Shown in pieces: positions 14,590 through 21,244 of a stretch of DNA of 27,211 nucleotides (position 1 is the first letter of the stretch; the number at the start of each line of letters is the position of its first letter). Source of the DNA: Staphylococcus succinus (GTDB lineage Bacteria; Bacillota; Bacilli; Staphylococcales; Staphylococcaceae); assembly GCF_029024945.1 (NCBI RefSeq), contig NZ_CP118978.1, positions 1 through 27,211 on the forward strand. The letters run 5' to 3'. Position numbers and translations under genes: made by a program. The notes beneath the pieces are model-generated. The model was given only the letters and a program-made list of their open reading frames with translations. It did not search any database and was not told where the DNA came from.

Positions 14590-15140
14590 TGATGGCAACT
14601 TTTAATCATTATCAATTAATTTTAGATGAGTTAAAGGGTACTTTATCTCATGTTAAAGATGAAGAGTTTGATGGATTTGCATCAGAAGTAACTGAAGCAT
14701 CACGCATATTTGTTGCAGGTAAGGGTCGTTCTGGATTCGTTGCAAATAGTTTTGCAATGAGACTCAATCAATTAGGCAAGCAAGCATTTGTTATTGGCGA
14801 ATCAACAACACCATCAATTCAAAAAGGTGATTTATTTATTGTGATTTCTGGTTCGGGTTCAACAGAACACCTTCGCTTATTAGCAGATAAAGCGAAATCA
14901 GTTGAAGCAGAAGTGGTATTACTAACAACTAAACTAGATTCTGCAATTGGTGAAATTGCAGACACAGTAGTTGAATTACCAGCAGGTACAAAACACGATG
15001 CTACTGGGTCTGATCAACCGTTAGGTAGTTTGTTTGAACAATCATCACAAATCTTTTTAGATAGTGTAGTCATTGGACTAATGACACAATTAGATGTTGA
15101 TGAAACAACTATGCAAAATAATCATGCCAATTTAGAATAG
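14589..15140 (+). CDS. hxlB: 6-phospho-3-hexuloisomerase, copy 1
   Basis: HxlB isomerises 3-hexulose 6-phosphate to fructose 6-phosphate and so pulls the HxlA reaction forward. The 183-residue protein is a single SIS domain: AGKGRSGFVANSFAMRLNQLG (about 43-63), ISGSGSTEHLRLLADKAK (86-103) and the family-typical PLGSLFEQSSQIFLDSV near the end. The ATG at 14589 overlaps the hxlA stop; a second ATG follows at once, so translation is coupled. A long palindrome (15154-15189) lies between it and hxlR1. Confidence 0.95.
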   Translation: MMATFNHYQLILDELKGTLSHVKDEEFDGFASEVTEASRIFVAGKGRSGFVANSFAMRLNQLGKQAFVIGESTTPSIQKGDLFIVISGSGSTEHLRLLADKAKSVEAEVVLLTTKLDSAIGEIADTVVELPAGTKHDATGSDQPLGSLFEQSSQIFLDSVVIGLMTQLDVDETTMQNNHANLE

Positions 15141-15153
15141 ATATAAATAAGCA

Positions 15154-15189
15154 GTTAATGCGGAAGATTATATAATCTTCCGCATTAAC
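15154..15189. terminator. Perfect 36-bp palindrome between hxlB1 and hxlR1
   Basis: An 18-bp perfect stem starts GTTAATGCGGAAGAT. No T-run follows on the plus strand, so it may be a partial terminator, an mRNA-stabilising hairpin, or a protein site that sets the ratio of hxlAB to hxlR. Confidence 0.6.
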
Positions 15190-15229
15190 AATGTAAATTC
15201 TAATATTATAGAAGAAAGAAGGATGAAAA

Positions 15230-15562
15230 TTGTATTATAAAGGAAAAGAATTTTTCACTTCTAAAGATTTAGCTTTATGTGTTATCGGAGGAAAGTGGAA
15301 GATCCCTATAATTTTTCATTTACTTCAAGACAAAGTATTGAGATTAAGTGAGCTACAAAAAAAGTTGCCGCATGTCAATCAAAGGATGCTAATAAGACAA
15401 CTTAGAGAATTAGAAGAGGACCAAATTATTGAAAGACATATTTATTCTGTAGTTCCCCCAAAAGTGGAGTATAAGCTGACATCTATAGGCTACAAGCTAG
15501 ATAAGGTGGTTTATGCAATATGCGAATGGGGTGATTTATTCAAGGATGAAATAATACATTAA
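15230..15562 (+). CDS. hxlR: HxlR-family regulator, copy 1
   Basis: This 110-residue winged-helix protein is of the HxlR/MarR-like family; the Bacillus subtilis namesake activates hxlAB in response to formaldehyde. Visible are LCVIGGKWKIPIIFHLL (16-32), the recognition-helix motif NQRMLIRQLRELEEDQII (50-67) and the wing VVPPKVEYKLT (74-84). The start is TTG at 15230, as in both other hxlR copies; AGAAGGA lies just upstream. Where the B. subtilis protein has its reported sensor cysteine (Cys11, FNCEKEL), this one reads FFTSKDL, with Thr10 but the lysine (Lys12) kept. Cys98 (AICEWGD) is shared with copy 2. Confidence 0.88.
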   Translation: MYYKGKEFFTSKDLALCVIGGKWKIPIIFHLLQDKVLRLSELQKKLPHVNQRMLIRQLRELEEDQIIERHIYSVVPPKVEYKLTSIGYKLDKVVYAICEWGDLFKDEIIH

Positions 15563-15616
15563 AAAGTTCTGGTGCAAATTAAAAATAAAGTTAACTACTC
15601 TCTTATAATGTAAGTA

Positions 15617-15655
15617 TTCAATTAGCTGACTAACATGTATTAATTTCGCCGTTCT
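15617..15655 (-). mobile_element. Short IS257-like end fragment
   Basis: TAGCTGACTAACATGTATTAATTTCG resembles the internal end of IS257 (compare TAACTAGCCAACATGTGATTAATTTCG at 8290), but lacks a terminal repeat. It lies just outside the intact IS, so an older insertion probably occupied this place. Confidence 0.45.
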
Positions 15656-15666
15656 ATGAAATTAAG

Positions 15667-16457
15667 GGTTCTGTTGCAAAGTTAGAAAAATATAGCTAAT
15701 CACCATTTTATTGTGTCAGTCTTCGCCTAACCAGCTAACATATAACTAATTTCGTGGCATGGTGAAAATCCGTAGATCTGAAGAGACCTACGGTTCTTTT
15801 TATATAATCCGTAAATACATTCAATGCCTTTGAGTGTATTTTTTGCCGTATTGACACTTTGATATCTTGTCTTTCTCACCTTAATGTGACGATGATCTTG
15901 TTCAATGAGGTTATTGAGATATTTAGATGTGCAATGACAGTTAGGTTTCAGCTTAAACACTTTAATTATTTTAGCCATGGCTACCTTCGTTGAAGGTGCT
16001 TGATCTGTAATTATCATTTGAGGTTTACCGAATTGTTTAATAAGGCGCTTAATAAACGCATATGCTGATTGATGATCTCGTTTTTTGCGTAACCAAATAT
16101 CTAATGTATGTCCATCTGCATCAATCGCGCGATACAGATAACACCACTGTCCTTTAATTTTGATATATGTCTCATCAATACGCCACTTATAATACGTTTT
16201 TTTATGTTTTCTCTTCCAAAGTTGATAGAAAATAGGTGCATACTCTTGAACCCATCGATAAATGGTTGAATGATGAACATCAAAACCACGTTCCCTTAAT
16301 ATTTCAGATATATCACGATAACTTAATGCGTATCTTAAGTAGTAGCCAACGGCTACAGTTATAACATCTTTATCGAATTGTTTATATCTGAAATAGTTCA
16401 TACAGAAGACTCCTTTTTGTTAAAATTATACTATAAATCTAACTTTGCAACAGAACC
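15667..16457 (-). mobile_element. IS257/IS431 insertion sequence (IS6 family)
   Basis: This is an intact 791-bp element with terminal inverted repeats GGTTCTGTTGCAAAGT at 15667 and its complement ending at 16457. It carries one transposase. Flanking octamers (AAATTAAG left, AAAATTTT right) do not match, so no target duplication remains: it got here by recombination or cointegration rather than a simple insertion. Confidence 0.95.
15727..16401 (-). CDS. tnp: IS257/IS431 transposase
   Basis: This 224-residue IS6-family DDE transposase performs replicative transposition and forms cointegrates. The N-terminal helix-turn-helix covers about 25-50 (LSYRDISEILRERGFDVHHSTIYRWV). The catalytic triad is Asp76 (RIDETYIKIKG), Asp133 (ITDQAPS) and Glu168 (NLIEQDHRHIK), with the diagnostic 34-residue spacing between the last two. 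Full length and undamaged. It explains how the two halves of the plasmid could have been fused. Confidence 0.96.
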   Translation of the reverse strand: MNYFRYKQFDKDVITVAVGYYLRYALSYRDISEILRERGFDVHHSTIYRWVQEYAPIFYQLWKRKHKKTYYKWRIDETYIKIKGQWCYLYRAIDADGHTLDIWLRKKRDHQSAYAFIKRLIKQFGKPQMIITDQAPSTKVAMAKIIKVFKLKPNCHCTSKYLNNLIEQDHRHIKVRKTRYQSVNTAKNTLKGIECIYGLYKKNRRSLQIYGFSPCHEISYMLAG

Positions 16458-16471
16458 AAAATTTTTATACA

Positions 16472-16512
16472 AGAGTGTACAGAAAATAACCATTTTCTGT
16501 ACACTCTCTTTT
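16472..16512 (+). terminator. Strong hairpin between IS257 and the first recombinase
   Basis: A perfect 16-bp stem starting AGAGTGTACAGAAAAT has an AACC loop and is followed by CTTTTT. It isolates the recombinase gene from transcription leaving the IS. Confidence 0.8.
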
Positions 16513-16638
16513 TATATCTAGATACATAGCTAGTATACATATTTTAGTGTTCAATAACCCAACAGAAAATCTATGTTCATAAATAGGGTTAGAATTAAGT
16601 TATGGTACAATAAAAAATGTACATAGGAGGTTTGTATT

Positions 16639-17217
16639 TTGAAAATAGGTTATGCAAGAGTCTCAACTGGTTTACAAAATTTGAATTTGCAGGAAGATCG
16701 ATTAAATCAATATGGTTGTGAAAAGATATTTAGTGATCATATAAGTGGATCAAAAAGTAAACGTCCTGGTTTAGATAAAGCTATTGAATTTGCGAGGTCA
16801 GGAGATACGATTGTTGTTTGGAGACTAGATAGATTAGGGCGTAACATGGAAGATTTAATCACATTAGTTAATGAACTTAATAATCGAGGCGTGAGTTTTC
16901 ATAGTTTAGAAGAAAATATAACAATGGATAAATCAAGTTCAACAGGACAATTGTTATTTCATTTATTCGCAGCATTTGCAGAGTTTGAACGTAATTTAAT
17001 TTTAGAACGATCTTCAGCGGGGCGAATTGCAGCTCGTGCTAGAGGACGTTATGGTGGAAGACCTGAAAAATTAAGCAATCAAGATTTGAATTTACTCAAA
17101 ACACTTTATGATAATGGAACACCCATTAAAACTATTGCAGAACAATGGAAAGTTTCACGTACAACAATCTATCGTTATCTCAATAAGTTAAATAACCAAG
17201 AAAATAAAGATAAATAA
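16639..17217 (+). CDS. Serine recombinase of the BinL/BinR (Tn552-type) resolvase/invertase group
   Basis: This 192-residue small serine recombinase has catalytic Ser in YARVSTGLQN (about 5-14) and the active-site arginine region VVWRLDRLGRNMEDL (about 59-73). The long E-helix is followed by a helix-turn-helix (GTPIKTIAEQWKVSRTTIYRYL, about 158-180). The sequence closely resembles the staphylococcal Bin proteins as I remember them. The start is TTG at 16639 with AGGAGG 10 nt upstream. TATGGTACA / TGTACATA at the promoter could be part of its recombination or operator site. It resolves cointegrates or inverts segments. Confidence 0.9.
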   Translation: MKIGYARVSTGLQNLNLQEDRLNQYGCEKIFSDHISGSKSKRPGLDKAIEFARSGDTIVVWRLDRLGRNMEDLITLVNELNNRGVSFHSLEENITMDKSSSTGQLLFHLFAAFAEFERNLILERSSAGRIAARARGRYGGRPEKLSNQDLNLLKTLYDNGTPIKTIAEQWKVSRTTIYRYLNKLNNQENKDK

Positions 17218-17254
17218 TATTACTAAATTTTAAGAAAGATAAAAATTAGACAGG

Positions 17255-17321
17255 ATACACCCTAATCATACAAAGTAGATTGTTGAAATTACAGCAACCT
17301 ACATGTATGATTAGGGTGTAT
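17255..17321. repeat. Inverted repeat upstream of sin, candidate resH-type recombination site
   Basis: Perfect 18-bp arms (core CACCCTAATCATACA) at 17255-17272 and 17304-17321 frame a shorter imperfect repeat, GTAG...TTG / CAA...CTAC. Sin resolvase acts at resH just upstream of its gene in related plasmids, and this is the right place. It could also serve as terminator of the preceding gene. Confidence 0.55.
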
Positions 17322-17343
17322 ATTAAATATGGAGTGAAAATAA

Positions 17344-17952
17344 ATGATTATAGGATATGCGAGAGTATCTTCGATAGATCAAAACTTAGAAAGACAATTG
17401 GATAATTTAAAGACGCTTGGTGTAGAGAAAATCTTTACAGAGAAGCAATCAGGAAAATCAGTTGAAAATAGACCTGTATTTCAAGAAGCCCTTAATTTTG
17501 TAAGAATGGGAGATCGATTCGTTGTGGAGTCTATTGATCGTTTAGGACGTAATTATGATGAAATTATTGAAACTGTGAATTACTTAAAAGAAAAAGACGT
17601 TCAGTTAATGATTACAAGTTTACCTATGATGAATGAAGTTATTGGTAATCCATTACTAGATAAGTTTATGAAAGATTTAATCGTTCAAATTTTAGCAATG
17701 GTTTCAGAACAAGAGAGAAATGAAAGTAAACGTCGACAAGCTCAAGGTATCCAAGTTGCGAAATACAAAGGGGTATATAAAGGGCGCCCTTTACTTTATT
17801 CACCGAACGCAAAAGATCCTCAGAAACGTGTTATCTATCATCGAGTTGTCGAAATGTTAGAAGAAGGGAAAGCAATTAGTAAGATTGCGAAAGAGGTTAA
17901 TATTACAAGACAGACAGTTTATAGAATTAAACATGATAAGGGATTATCTTGA
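17344..17952 (+). CDS. sin: Sin/Bin3-type serine resolvase
   Basis: The 202-residue protein has the length and sequence pattern of Sin, also catalogued as Bin3 of Tn552. Catalytic Ser lies in YARVSSIDQNLERQ (about 5-18). ESIDRLGRNYDEI (about 60-72) holds the catalytic arginines. The E-helix region reads QILAMVSEQERNESKRRQAQGI, and the C-terminal helix-turn-helix ISKIAKEVNITRQTVYRI. It resolves plasmid multimers at resH and so helps stable inheritance. GGAGTG lies upstream of the ATG. The neighbouring recombinase at 16639 is a different subgroup. Confidence 0.92.
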   Translation: MIIGYARVSSIDQNLERQLDNLKTLGVEKIFTEKQSGKSVENRPVFQEALNFVRMGDRFVVESIDRLGRNYDEIIETVNYLKEKDVQLMITSLPMMNEVIGNPLLDKFMKDLIVQILAMVSEQERNESKRRQAQGIQVAKYKGVYKGRPLLYSPNAKDPQKRVIYHRVVEMLEEGKAISKIAKEVNITRQTVYRIKHDKGLS

Positions 17953-17993
17953 TAAATGGGATGTCAATGCAAATGAGCGTTTCTTACAGCGTC

Positions 17994-18075
17994 TCATAAT
18001 ACATGTTAATCATGTATTATGAGATTTTAATAATAAGACAGGAAAAAGAGAGAGCAAAAACGCTCTCTCTTTTTT
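17994..18075 (+). terminator. Two hairpins after sin
   Basis: CTCATAATACATG / CATGTATTATGAG (17994-18023) is followed by AGAGAGAGC / GCTCTCTCT with a T-run (about 18045-18075). The second is a clear intrinsic terminator. Confidence 0.75.
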
Positions 18076-18088
18076 TCTATATTTTTTC

Positions 18089-18238
18089 TCAATAACGAAC
18101 GTTTTTCATTACTTCTGTTATCTCATTTAAATCAAATAAATCTGAAGATTTCCATGTAACATTTTGTTCATTAGACTTATTTTCTATATATGATATGCTG
18201 AAGCACCTGTTAATAGAATTTTTTTGTAAATTTAGCCT
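18089..18238 (-). pseudogene. Tail of an unrecognised gene
   Basis: A minus-strand frame is open for about 49 codons and ends NVTWKSSDLFDLNEITEVMKNVRY-stop type sequence (residues NEITEVMKNVRY at the end). It has no start codon context and is cut upstream by a stop at about 18239, next to a hairpin (18250-18280, ATGAGCAGGCA / TGCCTCAGCTCAT). It looks like a leftover C-terminus, but the family is not recognised. Confidence 0.3.
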
Positions 18239-18435
18239 CCAATTTTAAAAATGAGCAGGCACATGCTTGCCTCAGCTCATCTTTTTCATAATAAGCTAAA
18301 TTGCTCACTACAATTAAATTAATTTGATATAAGTGTGGCAAGAGTTCTACGTCTCTTAATAAATAATACCCAATTTTATTGATAAATGAACTTAAATTTA
18401 AAATTAAATTGATGAGTATCAGAAGTACGATTTAC

Positions 18436-18477
18436 ATAAAAAGGTACGACAAGTTTATGAGCTTGTCGCACCTTTTT
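18436..18477. terminator. Terminator paired with the par pseudogene
   Basis: AAAAAGGTACGACAAG / CTTGTCGCACCTTTTT, one mismatch. It is a diverged relative of 983-1040, with the flank GATGAGTATCAGAAGT also shared with 966-980. Confidence 0.7.
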
Positions 18478-18484
18478 AATTACA

Positions 18485-18735
18485 ATTAGTTACTAACAAA
18501 CGACTCCAAAAGCCTTTTTAAGTTGTGTTTATTCACCCTTTTTTCTTCCTAATGTTGATTAATATTTACAGCGTCTGTAGTATATGATACTTCTTACACA
18601 TCCACGTTTTATCTATCATTAGTAGGTGTATCAAAGGAATAATTAAGCAGCCTCTCTTCCTCTAATTAATTTTTGAATCTTTTTTATTACTCTCTAACGC
18701 CAAAACTTGCTGATTCTTAAGCAATCTTTAATCTT
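18485..18735 (-). pseudogene. Decayed second par gene (3' part)
   Basis: This stretch aligns base by base with the 3' half of the par gene (about 1040-1400). It shares ACAAACGACTCCA, TGATTAATATTTACA, GTATCAAAGGA and TTTTTGAATC, but has deletions and stop codons. The N-terminal, DNA-binding half is missing. It is evidence that a second RepA_N-type plasmid once contributed this part of the molecule. Confidence 0.85.
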
Positions 18736-19110
18736 TCCTGCAACTCTTTTCTATTCTGGCTCATATATGCGTTTTAAGAAACAAATGTAATTGAATAGGT
18801 TAAAAATTATATATTTTTAAAGTTTCCTTTAAACCAACTGTTAAAATGTATAATAAGGATATTGGATTACCACATGTAAATTTGTTTTTAGCACGACGTT
18901 TTTTAGGTGTGTAAGTGTGCCTTTAGATATAAAAATAAAAGTCAAACTAGAAAAAGTAGATTGACTTTTTCTTTTGATGCAGTATCGTCAATGTAAATCT
19001 AAAAATTCTGGCTATAAATCTACATCACTTTTCAAAAATGTAGTAGTGATATTCAATACTAATTAGTTTTTATAACTACTAGGAAATATCTCAAGGCGTT
19101 TCTTTAAATT
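18736..19110. other. Non-coding remnant region
   Basis: No supported gene. AAAGTCAA...TTGACTTTTTC (about 18948-18972) is a terminator-like hairpin. A 22-codon frame from the ATG at 18847 (ending FLARRFLGV) has no ribosome binding site and is too short to call. Confidence 0.35.
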
Positions 19111-19112
19111 AA

Positions 19113-19141
19113 AAATACCCCACAAATAAATGTGGAGTATT
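19113..19141 (-). terminator. Terminator of hxlA2-hxlB2
   Basis: AATACCCCACA / TGTGGAGTATT with a 6-nt loop and one mismatch, 25 bp after the hxlB2 stop on the minus strand. Confidence 0.7.
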
Positions 19142-19165
19142 AAAGTGAATCATCTTTTGTAGGTT

Positions 19166-19717
19166 TTATTCCAGATTAGCATGATTTTGCTGCATTGTTT
19201 CTTCATCAACGTTTATCTCAGTCATTAAATCTAAAACAATACTATCTAAAAACACTTGTGATGCTTGTTCAAATAAGCTACCTAGAGGTTGTGCTGAACC
19301 TTCAGCATCATATTTCGTTCCCGCCGGTAATTCAATCACTGCATTTGCAAGTTCACCAATATTTGACGTTGGATTTGTTGACAATAATACAACTTCTGCA
19401 CCTACAGCTTTAGCTTTATCTGCTAATAATCTTAAATGCTCTGTCGAACCTGAGCCAGAAAGGATAACAAACAAATCTTTTTCGGTAATGGAAGGTGTAG
19501 TGGACTCACCAACTACATGTGCACCCTTCCCAAGCTGATTCAATCTCATCGCAAAACTATTTGCTACAAAACCCGAACGTCCTTTTCCAGATACAAAAAC
19601 TTGCTCTGCTTTAATAATTTGCTTTAAAAACGTTTCGGCTTCACTGTCTTTCACATGTGATAATGTGTTGTCTATTTCATCTAGTATTAAACGATAATTT
19701 GTGATTTCTGTCATCAT
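19166..19717 (-). CDS. hxlB: 6-phospho-3-hexuloisomerase, copy 2
   Basis: This is a second 183-residue SIS-domain isomerase, full length, with the same core as copy 1 (SGKGRSGFVANSFAMRLNQLGKG, LSGSGSTEHLRLLADKAK, PLGSLFEQASQVFLDS). It differs at many positions (for example NPTSNIGELANAVIELP), so it is an older paralogue rather than a recent duplicate of copy 1. Its ATG overlaps the hxlA2 stop by one base, so translation should be coupled. Terminated at 19113-19141. Confidence 0.95.
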   Translation of the reverse strand: MMTEITNYRLILDEIDNTLSHVKDSEAETFLKQIIKAEQVFVSGKGRSGFVANSFAMRLNQLGKGAHVVGESTTPSITEKDLFVILSGSGSTEHLRLLADKAKAVGAEVVLLSTNPTSNIGELANAVIELPAGTKYDAEGSAQPLGSLFEQASQVFLDSIVLDLMTEINVDEETMQQNHANLE

Positions 19718-20349
19718 TATTTTCCTTCAATCGCAGCTCTACATTGTTTAGCAGCTTCTACAGGGTCATCAGCATTTGCAATGCCGCCACCAACAATAAT
19801 TAAATCAGGATTTTCTGCAACAATATCTTTAATTGTATCTGGTTTAATACCACCTGCGACTGCTACTTTAGAATTACTAATTACAGATTTAACTTTACGT
19901 AAACTTTCTAAAGGAGATTGACCTTCAGCTTGTAAGTCATAACCAGTATGAACAGCGATATAATCTGCGCCTAAATCATCTAAATCTTTCGCACGTTTTT
20001 CTAAATCTTGGACTGCAATCATATCTACTAATAATTGTTTGCCATGTTTATGTGCTTCATCAACTGCTGCTTTAATTGATGCATCTTCTGCAACGCCTAA
20101 AATTGTTACTATGTCTGCACCAAATTTAACTGCTTGGCTTACTTCATAGTCGGCAGCATCCATAATTTTTAAATCTGCTAATACTTTTACACTATCAATA
20201 TTATCATTTAAATGTTGTACAGCTGGTAATCCTTCATTTATAACAATCGGTGTTCCAATTTCTACGATATCTACATAATCTTTAACTTTATTTGCTAATT
20301 CTGCAGCATCCTCTTTATTTAATAAATCAATCGCTAATTGTAATTCCAT
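19717..20349 (-). CDS. hxlA: 3-hexulose-6-phosphate synthase, copy 2
   Basis: This 210-residue formaldehyde-fixing aldolase has the intact DLKIMD motif (59-64) and phosphate loop. Apart from the last ten residues it is identical in protein to copy 3 except for Asp/Val in AKDLDDLG / AKVLDDLG, and the DNA is nearly identical too. AGGAGG lies 8-9 nt before the ATG. Its promoter at 20380-20408 carries the HxlR motif. It is divergent from hxlR2, the arrangement I take to be ancestral for the module. Confidence 0.95.
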   Translation of the reverse strand: MELQLAIDLLNKEDAAELANKVKDYVDIVEIGTPIVINEGLPAVQHLNDNIDSVKVLADLKIMDAADYEVSQAVKFGADIVTILGVAEDASIKAAVDEAHKHGKQLLVDMIAVQDLEKRAKDLDDLGADYIAVHTGYDLQAEGQSPLESLRKVKSVISNSKVAVAGGIKPDTIKDIVAENPDLIIVGGGIANADDPVEAAKQCRAAIEGK

Positions 20350-20379
20350 ATGTTATTACCTCCTATATATTATATATTC

Positions 20380-20408
20380 ATTATGGTATAATAACTTTGG
20401 AAATACAA
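20380..20408 (-). promoter_or_regulatory. hxlA2 promoter
   Basis: Minus-strand -35 TTGTAT (20408-20403) and -10 CATAAT (20385-20380) have an exact 17-bp spacer. The -35 directly follows the operator half TGTCAGTA. On the plus strand TGGTATAAT (20384-20391) is an extended -10 that could drive hxlR2. Confidence 0.75.
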
Positions 20409-20428
20409 TACTGACAAATATGTCACTG
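20406..20428. promoter_or_regulatory. HxlR operator candidate, hxlA2/hxlR2
   Basis: CAATACTGACA-AATA-TGTCACTG contains a perfect TGACA/TGTCA inverted repeat with 4-nt spacing. It overlaps the hxlA2 -35 box on one side and abuts the hxlR2 ribosome binding site on the other, so it could activate hxlA2 and regulate hxlR2 itself. Confidence 0.78.
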
Positions 20429-20439
20429 AGGAGAAGAAA

Positions 20440-20784
20440 TTGTTAATAGAATATAATAATAAATTATTTTACACTTCTAAAGATTTAGCTTTATCAGTAA
20501 TTGGTGGTAGGTGGAAAATCCCTATTATTTATCATTTATTACAATCAGAAGTACTTAGGTTGAGTGAATTAGAAAAAAAATTACCAGATATTAATCAAAG
20601 AATGTTAATTAGACAATTAAGGGAGCTTGAAAAGGATATGATAATAAAAAGAACTATATATCCAGTAGTCCCTCCAAAAGTTGAATATCGATTAACTAGT
20701 GTTGGTTTGTCTCTCGACAATGTGGTCTATGGTATTTGTGAATGGGGAGATGAATATTTGAAATTAATTAATAATGAAAATTAG
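20440..20784 (+). CDS. hxlR: HxlR-family regulator, copy 2
   Basis: This 114-residue winged-helix regulator resembles copy 1 throughout: LALSVIGGRWKIPIIYHLL, DINQRMLIRQLRELEKDMII, VVPPKVEYRLTS. The start is TTG at 20440 with AGGAG 6 nt upstream. The region matching the reported formaldehyde-sensing Cys-x-Lys of B. subtilis HxlR reads FYTSKDL (Thr12, Lys14). The only cysteine is Cys100 in GICEWGD. It is divergent from hxlA2 over a shared operator. Confidence 0.88.
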   Translation: MLIEYNNKLFYTSKDLALSVIGGRWKIPIIYHLLQSEVLRLSELEKKLPDINQRMLIRQLRELEKDMIIKRTIYPVVPPKVEYRLTSVGLSLDNVVYGICEWGDEYLKLINNEN

Positions 20785-21007
20785 TTAGTTTTTTAAAAGA
20801 AGAAAAATTGAACCGAACTTTATATAATCTCTTTCAGATATTGATATGTTTTTATATTGACTAGTAGATCGATATAAATAGAGAACGACTCAAAGACACA
20901 TAAGTACGCTCTAAACACACAAAATATTTTTCTGATATTAATAGTGTATATAGGGTCATTAGATTCTATATTAAAAAAGGCGAAGTATAATTATACTTCG
21001 CTTTAAG
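20785..21007. other. Intergenic stretch with a minus-strand terminator
   Basis: No gene is seen in 20785-20975. GCGAAGTATAA / TTATACTTCGC at 20980-21001 is a perfect palindrome followed on the minus strand by CTTTTTT, and would terminate the gene whose tail is at 21008-21130. Confidence 0.6.
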
Positions 21008-21130
21008 TTAATCTTTATAATGATTACTTGTATTTTTGTCAAACCATGCTTTTTCAAGCAGTTTAACTGCTGCTTTTATTTGTTCTATGGATAGTACTGC
21101 AAAGCCAAGGAGGACGGTTTGGCCATCATT
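21008..21130 (-). pseudogene. C-terminal remnant resembling a MocR/GntR-aminotransferase regulator
   Basis: A minus-strand frame of 40 residues reads GQTVLLGFAVLSIEQIKAA followed by VKLLEKAWFDKN, ending at 21008 just before its own terminator. The pattern LxLGFAxLSxEQIxxAVxxLxxAW is that of the last helices of fold-type I aminotransferase domains in MocR/PdxR/NorG-like regulators. It is cut at about 21125 against another gene tail. Assignment is tentative. Confidence 0.4.
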
Positions 21131-21244
21131 TCAATTACTTGGTTAAATGAGTCCTTTGGATACTATCAACTAGTAGATGGACTATTTATTATTATAGCTG
21201 TCGTAGCTTTAACTACACCGAAAAAAAGTAAGTATGAAAATTAA
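21125..21244 (+). pseudogene. C-terminal remnant of a probable membrane transporter
   Basis: A plus-strand frame of 39 residues, IISITWLNESFGYYQLVDG followed by LFIIIAVVALTTPKKSKYEN-like residues, gives one transmembrane helix and a lysine-rich end, like the last segment of a major facilitator efflux protein. It has no start. It faces the regulator tail at 21008-21130, so a deletion fused two gene ends. Confidence 0.35.

Noticed and set aside
15659..16465. Target-site duplication around IS257
   Set aside because: The flanking octamers differ, so a simple insertion is not supported.
13957..20784. Methylotrophic growth on C1 compounds
   Set aside because: No methanol dehydrogenase or other C1-generating enzyme is present; detoxification explains the genes better.
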